Program-made: the position numbers and the translations under genes
Shown: one piece after another, positions 49,311 through 56,718 of the stretch
Layout: each line of letters begins with the position of its first letter
How positions within the stretch are numbered: the first letter of the stretch is position 1
Origin: Fusicatenibacter sp.
GTDB lineage: Bacteria > Bacillota > Clostridia > Lachnospirales > Lachnospiraceae
Length of the DNA stretch: 64,000 nt
Assembly (NCBI GenBank): GCA_017887445.1
Contig: JAGHIA010000125.1
Location: 1-64,000 of the forward strand
Direction: 5' to 3'
The notes under the pieces: generated by a model
What the model saw: the letters and a program-made list of their open reading frames with translations, nothing else
What the model was told of the DNA's origin: nothing
Database searches by the model: none

Positions 49311-50396
49311 TCAAAGAAAATTTACAATATAGTTCTTTTCGCCTTCTGTATCTAAATATAAGCCATCACCAAACTCTTCCACTGCATATCCTGATACATA
49401 AAGGACTTTCTTTTTCTCAAAGTGTCTTTTTCCGTCCACAATCTCATAGTTTTTATTGAGACAATATTTTGTGCCAGTCGGAGTAGCTCCTTTTTGCTGA
49501 GGAAGGACTCTTTCCTGTCTTATCATATCGCAATCAATATAAGCTGAATAATCACTTTCCATTCCTTCCTCATTTTCTTCCGCCAGTTCTACAATCCGCG
49601 CCTCTTCAACGGTAACAAAGTCTTCACTTCTTCCGATACTTTTAATATCAAAACGGTGCTCATAAATGTCATTCAGCACTTCATCAGAAGCTCTCACATG
49701 AATGATCAGTTCGATATCATCCAATATTTCATAAAATTTCATAGATTTTGTCAACGTACGAAATTTCGAGATTGGGATTGTATATTGTTCTCTCTGGAAG
49801 GTCTCAACCCGCTCTTTTATCTCCTTTTCAATCCTTTTTATCTCTTTCTCTCTTTTTTCTACTCTGATATAATCATAACTTCCTTTTTCCAATTTTTTCT
49901 TTTTATCCGAAAGAGTCTTTTTTCTTTTCTTTATCAATTCCAGAAGTGGCCCTAGTCTATCTTTCTTGAACTTGAGTATCTCATCGTTCAAGTCTTTCAG
50001 TCTCCTGTACTCCTCCAACAACTCTTCATTGTGGACTTGTATCGTAACCCCATTTCGGAAACTGTTCCCCTGTGGCTTTTTCGCACTTGCCACCTCTTCA
50101 AATGCACTGGATAACAGTTCAGCATTTCGCATTTTGACAAGTGTGCCTCTGTCATCCTGTGTTGAATTCAGAAAGCAAAAGTCTGTATAGGGTTTTCGGC
50201 GCATGGAGCGATATCTTCCCTGTATACTGATATCCATAAGCTTGTACTCATGGTATCCACACGCATTATGCAGCGCGCCGATCACTGTGGAAAATGGTGG
50301 AAGAGGATATGTCATTTTATTTTCTACTGTTTCTTCCCGTTTGTAATTTGCGCTTGACTGATGTATGACTAAACGCAGTGCTTTCATCTGGTTCAC
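49311..50396 (-). CDS. cas5: Cas5 (type I-B) with a long charged coiled-coil insertion
   Basis: MKALRLVIHQSSANYKREETVENKMTYPLPPFSTVIGALHNACGY start typical of Cas5; 361 aa. Confidence 0.88.
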   Translation of the reverse strand: MNQMKALRLVIHQSSANYKREETVENKMTYPLPPFSTVIGALHNACGYHEYKLMDISIQGRYRSMRRKPYTDFCFLNSTQDDRGTLVKMRNAELLSSAFEEVASAKKPQGNSFRNGVTIQVHNEELLEEYRRLKDLNDEILKFKKDRLGPLLELIKKRKKTLSDKKKKLEKGSYDYIRVEKREKEIKRIEKEIKERVETFQREQYTIPISKFRTLTKSMKFYEILDDIELIIHVRASDEVLNDIYEHRFDIKSIGRSEDFVTVEEARIVELAEENEEGMESDYSAYIDCDMIRQERVLPQQKGATPTGTKYCLNKNYEIVDGKRHFEKKKVLYVSGYAVEEFGDGLYLDTEGEKNYIVNFL

Positions 50397-50409
50397 CTGC
50401 TTTCACTCT

Positions 50410-51297
50410 TTATGACTCAACACCATAGTAAGCCTTTACATCTTCCACCAGTAAATCAAAAAATTCTATGATCGATAGCGGACATAATTCCTCTTCGATT
50501 TCCTTCTCATTCAGGAACATCTTGCTCTTTAGAAGTCCGGCACGATACCCCTGCGCAAGTTTCGTCTTTAAATCTTCTGACAGCAGCAGCCTGTCTTCCT
50601 CGACATGTACCACATTTTCAAAATAATGAGTCTTTCTATCCGATAATCCCCCAACTACAAATACCGGCTCCGCATTGTCAAGATTCCCTTTTACGACAAG
50701 GCTTAATGTTTCCACAGCACGCAGGATTGCTTCAATTCTCTCTGTCTTCTCCTGTGCAGAAGCCTCTGCATCAAAATTCTCATCCTTTCCGACCATCTCT
50801 AGGTCTATCGTCATGCTATATACTTTCAGAGACTTGTCGTATTCATACTGATATGGCATCAGGCCAACTGCACCTGCGTCATTCTGAATATTTTTCCCCT
50901 GCGCTTTCGCATAATTACCGGCAAGATACAAGTTATTATGAAAACGAGTTTCATTCACAAAACTCTCGCAGGAGATTGCATCGGTGAGATATATGGAGCT
51001 TTTTCGCACATATGTAGTCCCCTTTGTACTCATATATCCGCCTTCTAAAGCCCGGCAGGTAGCAGCATTCAGTTCTTCGGTCACCAGTTTCTGAGTAGCT
51101 ACGTTCACTTCTGTCTGAAGATCCTCATACATTCCAGCCTGAACCATAAGCGCATTTTTAAGACTTTCCCTGCTTCGGATTGTGTATACTTTCCTGTTCT
51201 TAAATACTTTCTGAACACTGGCAATATTCCCCAATCCCTCGGAATAGTTCGAAGTCATATTTGCCACAACTGTTAAGGTCAACGCATTCTTTTTCAT
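50410..51297 (-). CDS. cas7: Cas7 (Cst2/DevR-like, type I-B)
   Basis: LTLTVVANMTSNYSEGLGNIASVQKVFKNRKVYTIRSRESLKNALM; position in operon. Confidence 0.9.
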   Translation of the reverse strand: MKKNALTLTVVANMTSNYSEGLGNIASVQKVFKNRKVYTIRSRESLKNALMVQAGMYEDLQTEVNVATQKLVTEELNAATCRALEGGYMSTKGTTYVRKSSIYLTDAISCESFVNETRFHNNLYLAGNYAKAQGKNIQNDAGAVGLMPYQYEYDKSLKVYSMTIDLEMVGKDENFDAEASAQEKTERIEAILRAVETLSLVVKGNLDNAEPVFVVGGLSDRKTHYFENVVHVEEDRLLLSEDLKTKLAQGYRAGLLKSKMFLNEKEIEEELCPLSIIEFFDLLVEDVKAYYGVES

Positions 51298-52673
51298 TCC
51301 TCGTTTCCTCCCTGTTCATTACTTTCCTTTTTTGTTGTCAAAGCATTAATAAATGTATATACAATGTCCTTATTCTTCTCAAAATCCTCAAAGAGATCAT
51401 ATACAAATTCAAAATCCATACCTGTATAATTTGATAACTGCAGCAATATCTGGCAGCATCGATCATAGTCTTTAAATATAACTGCGCTGGTTAATTTTTG
51501 CCGATAACTCCCTCTCTTGTTCTCGGGCAAATCTTTTGCAACCTTCTTTGCGCAAGCATATGCCGCTCTCATTGATTTTTTCATCTCTTCCTCACCTCCA
51601 CAGATCAAGATATTTATCTGTATAAACATAGAAATCAGATATTCATTATCACTTTTTGCATCACGTCTCACAGCTTGTTTCAGAAAAAATTCGATCAGTT
51701 CATCCACCCTTACCATATTCAGGATACATTCTGTGACCTTTCTCTGCACATCTAGATAATAATTATCCGTCACTTTAACAGGGAAGCAAAACGGTTCATA
51801 TACTTTTAATTTTTGAAGAACTTTTATGCTTTCCCGCCGAATATACATTGTCTCAAAAAATTCATTGTCCTGTTGTTTTACAATAACTTCCGCACCGTAA
51901 TTTAAAAAATCAGAGGTTACCTGTATTGTCTTAAACAGCGTTTTTCTCGCAATATTTGTTTTTGAGGTTTCGAGTTCTCTTCCGATACGGTCTTCCAACC
52001 TTTGATTTATGCTTATCAATTCTTTTAATGAGTAATTGGCATTTACGAAAAAGACCTCCCTGTCTCCCCAAAACGCGAACGGAATAAAATCAAACAGCTT
52101 ATCATCCTTGGAGACAAATGTATTCACGTCGAAATTGTAAGCCAGAGATTTTGTTTTCCTTCCTCCGTCTACATAATATCCCCAGAGGCGGCAGCACGTT
52201 CCCGGTTCTTTAAAGAGTTGCCCTGGGTTTGCAAAATTCCTATACAGATTCGATTTATTACGAAATGTTTCTTGGATCAGTTCTTTTCTGTTTGCATCGA
52301 TCAGTTCTCGTATTTCTTCCTGATTTGTACCGTCAAATTTAATCTTTCCGAACACTTTTTTCATGATCGAGTTTCCGCGCAATAGTTCATTGATCTCTTT
52401 CATCTGGTCTTCTGTCCACTCATCCAGACACATGTACCGTTCGAGATCTTTATGCTTAAACTGTTCTTTAAAACGGTCCTCTGCAAATTCTAAATAACGC
52501 TCTTCCGTTATATCAGACTCATTGAATTTCAGATAGTCATCTGACAGTTCATACTCGATCTCATATTTGAAAAAGTCAAGAAACGCACTTAATCCTGCTA
52601 TTGCCGCAGAATAACGCCAGTCCGAGGCTTCAAGCCATGTATCAAACTGATCATTTTCTTTTTTAAGCTTCAC
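51294..52673 (-). CDS. cas8: Cas8 large subunit (Cst1-like, type I-B)
   Basis: DTWLEASDWRYSAAIAGLSAFLDFF; 459 aa, between cas6 and cas7. Confidence 0.82.
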   Translation of the reverse strand: MKLKKENDQFDTWLEASDWRYSAAIAGLSAFLDFFKYEIEYELSDDYLKFNESDITEERYLEFAEDRFKEQFKHKDLERYMCLDEWTEDQMKEINELLRGNSIMKKVFGKIKFDGTNQEEIRELIDANRKELIQETFRNKSNLYRNFANPGQLFKEPGTCCRLWGYYVDGGRKTKSLAYNFDVNTFVSKDDKLFDFIPFAFWGDREVFFVNANYSLKELISINQRLEDRIGRELETSKTNIARKTLFKTIQVTSDFLNYGAEVIVKQQDNEFFETMYIRRESIKVLQKLKVYEPFCFPVKVTDNYYLDVQRKVTECILNMVRVDELIEFFLKQAVRRDAKSDNEYLISMFIQINILICGGEEEMKKSMRAAYACAKKVAKDLPENKRGSYRQKLTSAVIFKDYDRCCQILLQLSNYTGMDFEFVYDLFEDFEKNKDIVYTFINALTTKKESNEQGGNEE

Positions 52674-52694
52674 TTTTTCCTCCTCCCTTCCGTT

Positions 52695-53438
52695 TTATTC
52701 TGATATAAGATCAAGCATCCCGTATCCCATCGAGTGTTTACTTCCCAAGCCTGCCTGGTAAAAATACTGCAAAAGTTCCGGTTTTCCCTCTAATTCAAAT
52801 ATCCCGCAAGTAACATCAACACAAATATGATATTGCTTCACCAAGACCTTTTTACACTTGATTGGAGTAAACTTTACATCCCTTCCATCCTGTTCATAAA
52901 AACCCGCTTCTTTCGCCTGATATCCGAGCACCTCTCGCATTTGCTCATAAAATTCTTCGTCTTCAAAACTGAAAAATCTATCTTTGTTTTTTTCCTGATC
53001 ATGCCGTCTGATCACCAAGCCGCCTCCCACTACAGTTTTAAATACGGCTTTATTTTGGGTAATAAGTCTTTCCGGTAATTGCACGATTTTTTTCAAGGTC
53101 ATCGCATTCCCGTCCGGCAATGGAAACTCACGGTTCTTCTGTAAAATAAATGCCTGAAAAAAGATCAGTCCAGTCCTCTTTCTGTCATCTGCCGAGAACA
53201 ACATCTTCAGACTATTCTTTTCCAAAAAAACCGTTTCCCCTTGAAACCGCGGAGTTGGCAGGACGATACTGAATGTATAATCTTTGCTCGGTGTTCCCGA
53301 AAAAAAATTATCATAAAATCTACCGTCTCCTGCTTGTGATAATGCGTGTTTTAAGAATGAGAGCCAAATTTTTTTGTTATCGGTTGGGATTTGAGATTTT
53401 CTCAGGTCAAAGCTCAATTCCAATCTCATTTGTATCAC
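52695..53438 (-). CDS. cas6: Cas6 pre-crRNA endoribonuclease (probable start MRLELSF at 53429)
   Basis: C-terminal YQAGLGSKHSMGYGMLDLI glycine-rich loop. Confidence 0.92.
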   Translation of the reverse strand: MIQMRLELSFDLRKSQIPTDNKKIWLSFLKHALSQAGDGRFYDNFFSGTPSKDYTFSIVLPTPRFQGETVFLEKNSLKMLFSADDRKRTGLIFFQAFILQKNREFPLPDGNAMTLKKIVQLPERLITQNKAVFKTVVGGGLVIRRHDQEKNKDRFFSFEDEEFYEQMREVLGYQAKEAGFYEQDGRDVKFTPIKCKKVLVKQYHICVDVTCGIFELEGKPELLQYFYQAGLGSKHSMGYGMLDLISE

Positions 53439-53456
53439 GCTCCTTTCCTTGAAACA

Positions 53457-53485
53457 ATAATAGCACTCAGGAATAGCTATGTCAA
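53457..53485 (-). promoter_or_regulatory. cas operon promoter TTGACA-N17-TATTAT
   Basis: Minus strand: TTGACA (53485-53480), 17-bp spacer, TATTAT (53462-53457), then AAAGGAG and the cas6 start. Confidence 0.8.
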
Positions 53486-53491
53486 TTTTAT

Positions 53492-53513
53492 AAACCTTAA
53501 AATAGATTATTGG
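53492..53513 (-). promoter_or_regulatory. Predicted target of the pseudo-crRNA in the cas promoter region, with CCA PAM-like motif
   Basis: Minus strand CCA-ATAATCTATTTTAAGGTTT versus pseudo-spacer ATAATTTATTTTACTGTCT: 15/19 identical; mismatches at 6, 14, 15 and 18. Confidence 0.65.
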
Positions 53514-53526
53514 TTATATTGTTCTA

Positions 53527-53555
53527 TTGTTTTTCTATAGATAATGGTGTATAAT
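53527..53555 (+). promoter_or_regulatory. Promoter TTGTTT-N17-TATAAT driving the pseudo-CRISPR
   Basis: TTGTTT 53527-53532, exact 17-bp spacer, TATAAT 53550-53555; predicted start near 53562, where repeat homology begins. Confidence 0.7.
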
Positions 53556-53634
53556 TTCAATGTAGCGGCATAGTGGAATGTAAAAATAATTTATTTTACT
53601 GTCTAATGAAGTAGACTCATATTGGAAAAGAAAG
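53556..53634 (+). ncRNA. Degenerate mini-CRISPR (CreR-like crRNA-like regulator): psi-repeat 53556-53585, 19-nt psi-spacer 53586-53604, psi-repeat 53605-53634
   Basis: psiR1 matches the repeat at 19 of 21 positions over GTAGCGGCATAGTGGAATGTA; psiR2 matches 19 of 23 over AATGAAGTAGACTCATATTGGAA; same strand sense as the own promoter. Confidence 0.72.
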
Positions 53635-53763
53635 AATATTGCTTTCGTGTATTCTGCGATTTTCGCATCCCCCTGTATGGTTATTAATACATTTTAAATT
53701 CTTTTTGCTTGCAATCGCTTGTATTTGCCAAAAAGAACGGATGCAATATAAAAAAGGAGTGTG

Positions 53764-53877
53764 ATGAACATAGCAAATACATCGGCAATTTCTGCTGATG
53801 CTGAAAAACCAGAAAAACAAAGAGTCAAAAATAGAAAATATAGAAAGAAAAATAATAACGATGAAAATATAGAATAA
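53764..53877 (+). CDS. Small Lys/Arg/Asn-rich ORF (37 aa) of unknown function
   Basis: AAAAAGGAGTGTGATG gives a good Shine-Dalgarno; MNIANTSAISADAEKPEKQRVKNRKYRKKNNNDENIE. Confidence 0.4.
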   Translation: MNIANTSAISADAEKPEKQRVKNRKYRKKNNNDENIE

Positions 53878-53894
53878 AATACGGAGGAATCGTT

Positions 53895-54725
53895 ATGGAT
53901 CTAGTAAATCACAAAGTAAAAAGTAAAGCTTTAGGAATAGGAACCGTTATAGAACAGGATGACAGTCATGTTATCGTGCAGTTCACAGCAAAGAAAAGCA
54001 CCTTTCAATATCCGGAGGCCTTCAGAAAATTTCTGACAGCAGAAGACGATGAAATCCAGCAGGCATTATTAGTGGAAATCGCAGCAGCAGACGCGCTTAT
54101 TCAAGAAACCAAAATCAAAATGGAAGAAACACGCAAGGCAGCAGAGCAAGTTAAGTTAAAAGAATTGGCTGCAAAAGCTAAACATAAAACAACAAGTAAA
54201 CCCGTAAAAAGAATTGCTCGCGTGGAAGGACAGCATCTTACATTCCTTGTATTCCAAGGCGGAACTTTTGCTAAAGAATATAAGGGCAGCTACATTTGGG
54301 CACCAAAATTCAGCCAGAGTGGTGGCACATGTCACCATTGGGAAAAAATGTTAGATGTTCGTGAAGGCGATATTATTCTTCATTGCTCAGAAGGTTTTGT
54401 TAAAGCCATTAGTGTTGCAAAGGGACCTTGTTTTGATTGTGATAGCCCGGATGAACTTACAGAAGAAAAGCTTTGGGCCCAAAACGGTAGAATGATTAAA
54501 TGCGATTATACCAAAATCGAAAATCCTATCAAACACTCTGATTACAAGGATACAATCCTAAAGTATTGTGGCGTGAAATACTCTCCGTTTGACAAAGACG
54601 GTAACGGCAATATGGGATACTTGTTTGATTTGAATCGTGAACTTGCAAAGTTCTTTGTCGAGAAGACTGTTATTAATAATAGCTATCTACTTGACTTAGA
54701 ATGTGTACAGGAAGTTTTGAAATAA
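53895..54725 (+). CDS. Uncharacterised protein, possibly EVE-like nucleic-acid-associated domain
   Basis: 276 aa, RBS ACGGAGG; FQGGTFAKEYKGSYIWAPKFSQSGGTCHHWEKMLDVREGDIILHCSEGFVKAISVA resembles EVE/PUA-type folds. Family assignment uncertain. Confidence 0.6.
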   Translation: MDLVNHKVKSKALGIGTVIEQDDSHVIVQFTAKKSTFQYPEAFRKFLTAEDDEIQQALLVEIAAADALIQETKIKMEETRKAAEQVKLKELAAKAKHKTTSKPVKRIARVEGQHLTFLVFQGGTFAKEYKGSYIWAPKFSQSGGTCHHWEKMLDVREGDIILHCSEGFVKAISVAKGPCFDCDSPDELTEEKLWAQNGRMIKCDYTKIENPIKHSDYKDTILKYCGVKYSPFDKDGNGNMGYLFDLNRELAKFFVEKTVINNSYLLDLECVQEVLK

Positions 54726-55129
54726 TGGCGAAGGTAGTAAAGGTTGTGGCAGCAGTCATTTGTGACACTATGAATGAGAAAAAAGAAATATTTGCTACAG
54801 CCAGAGGTTATGGTGAGTTTAAGGGTCAGTGGGAGTTTCCAGGCGGAAAAGTAGAAGCCGGCGAAACACCGCAGCAAGCTCTCATCAGAGAAATAAAAGA
54901 AGAACTGGACACAGTCATTACGGTTGGAGATTTGATAAGTACCATTGAATATGATTACCCTACTTTCCACCTATCTATGGATTGTTTCTGGTGTGAAGTA
55001 ATTGAAGGGGAACTGAAACTGTTGGAAGCGGAATCAGCATGTTGGCTTACAAAGAACACGCTTTATGATGTTCAGTGGCTACCGGCAGATTTCACTTTGA
55101 TTGAAAAGATTTATTCGATGCTACACTAA
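54725..55129 (+). CDS. NUDIX hydrolase, MutT/8-oxo-dGTP diphosphatase-like
   Basis: Nudix box GGKVEAGETPQQALIREIKEELD; start overlaps the preceding stop (TAATG). Confidence 0.92.
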   Translation: MAKVVKVVAAVICDTMNEKKEIFATARGYGEFKGQWEFPGGKVEAGETPQQALIREIKEELDTVITVGDLISTIEYDYPTFHLSMDCFWCEVIEGELKLLEAESACWLTKNTLYDVQWLPADFTLIEKIYSMLH

Positions 55130-55322
55130 ACGAAAGATGTCGGGGGCAAAAGCTGGTGCCCGCTTTGGATTTTGACACCAACTAAGCATATTGAAATTGA
55201 ACTGTAAGTGCTGATTATTAGTGCAGCAGAATATAAATAAACCAGGAGCAAATCGATTTCTATCATACAGGTTTGCTCCCACGAATAATGATAGGCTGAA
55301 CTGTTGCTACATGCTTTTTCCG

Positions 55323-55399
55323 CTAGAGTATGTTTGAAAATTCATTCCTGCAAGATTTGCGTCACAATTTGCAGAAAGCAATTTTCAAACACACTCTAG
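55323..55399. repeat. 77-bp palindromic interspersed element
   Basis: CTAGAGTATGTTTGAAAATT ... AATTTTCAAACACACTCTAG. Confidence 0.75.
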
Positions 55400-55455
55400 T
55401 TTTACTTCTTCGACAATATATCCAAAATCACATATTTCGTTTTACTTAACACCCA

Positions 55456-56688
55456 TTATTTTCTATGTGCCTGATCCTTCTGGCGCGACCACATGATCTT
55501 TCCATTTTCTGAAGCTCCTGCTACACAACCCGCTGCAGCAGACAAGCTTTTAAAATACACATCTTCTGCAAATACGCAATCCTTAACTTTTCCATCTGCA
55601 ATTAACCGTGACCGGAGTTTTCTGATCCAGGAGGGACAAGATTTCGTTTCTGCTGCGCTAAATCCAGAACCTTTGCACACTATAAATCCATCGCCGCTGA
55701 TATAGCCTGTCGCGGACACATTTTTAACAGACATATGCAGAATATCCACATCATTAGCAGCCGGCTCTTTTGGGGCTGTACGTCGTTTCTTTTCAGTTTT
55801 CGGTAACGTTTCTTCCCCCGTGTCAAGAGCCTTTAATGGCACATTATCTTTGTTTTTCCATTCAAGTGTTCCATTGGAACTTTTACCACATACGAACATT
55901 GCTGCATAGGATGGGCTGCCAAAAGAAATATCCTCCTGCAATATGCCGCTTTTATCTATGATCCCGGCATACTTTTCACGCATTTTTCTTAAGCCATTAC
56001 CAATATATTCTGCAAGTTCTGGACATATGTAACTTCCTTTAAGAACCCAAAAGCCATCGGACGTGATTCTCCCAACAGCATTTCCACCTTTTCCCTTATT
56101 TCTGCTGAAATACAGAAGTTCACCTTCCGTATCCACATCATCATTGTCAGAGGATGGAAGAGGTTCAAATGTCTTATGGCCAAGCGCTGGCAAAATTAGG
56201 CGCACATTGATAATGAATTCCTCCAGAAGATCCCTGATTTGTTTCGGTATCCTGGACTGCGGAGGCGTATTTCCATTTTTTATAATATAGCGTTTTGTTT
56301 CAGCCGCGATCGTATAGAACCTATTTTCAAGGTACTTTACACGTCCTTTTTCAAGCGTACCATCTGGTGTAACAAAAATAACCGCCTCAGTCCAATAGCT
56401 GTCATCCTTTTCAAATGTATGCGGTTGGAGCAGCCGCTTTAATGTGTCGTCTGCTTCTCCGACATATATGAACTGCTTTCCTGTATCATCATCCTTTCCA
56501 AACAGGAAATAGACTCCAGGCGTATTTAGTTCTGGCAGATCACTGCAATCTTTCAATGTGGATCGGGGAATTTTATATGCCATTCCATTCCAATTAGACA
56601 GTGAAGCCTGCCATCTCCCGGAAGCCGTTCCATCCATCAAATATAAATTTATACTTTTCCCCAGCGAAGGCATAGTCTCTTCCTCCAA
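55456..56688 (-). CDS. GIY-YIG nuclease-like protein with C-terminal DUF4357-like repeats
   Basis: TPGVYFLFGKDDDTGKQFIYVGEADDTLKRL (GVYFL..YVGEA); immediately downstream of hsdR. Confidence 0.75.
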   Translation of the reverse strand: MEEETMPSLGKSINLYLMDGTASGRWQASLSNWNGMAYKIPRSTLKDCSDLPELNTPGVYFLFGKDDDTGKQFIYVGEADDTLKRLLQPHTFEKDDSYWTEAVIFVTPDGTLEKGRVKYLENRFYTIAAETKRYIIKNGNTPPQSRIPKQIRDLLEEFIINVRLILPALGHKTFEPLPSSDNDDVDTEGELLYFSRNKGKGGNAVGRITSDGFWVLKGSYICPELAEYIGNGLRKMREKYAGIIDKSGILQEDISFGSPSYAAMFVCGKSSNGTLEWKNKDNVPLKALDTGEETLPKTEKKRRTAPKEPAANDVDILHMSVKNVSATGYISGDGFIVCKGSGFSAAETKSCPSWIRKLRSRLIADGKVKDCVFAEDVYFKSLSAAAGCVAGASENGKIMWSRQKDQAHRK

Positions 56689-56718
56689 TCGTTACATAAC
56701 TCAAACAAATTTTCCTAA

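Noticed and set aside
52674-52694. CreTA toxin-antitoxin between cas8 and cas6, as known from some I-B loci
   Set aside because: Only about 20 bp separate these genes; no room for a toxin or RNA antitoxin there.
53551-53557. Alternative pseudo-spacer target ATAATTT overlapping the mini-array's own -10
   Set aside because: Only 7 nt of match before divergence and no CCN-type PAM (preceded by TGT); far weaker than the cas promoter target.
53556-53634. Interpreting the two degenerate repeats as merely a decayed second CRISPR array
   Set aside because: Not favoured, though not excluded: it has a good promoter, a 19-nt rather than ~35-nt spacer, and a PAM-adjacent match to the neighbouring cas promoter in exact register.
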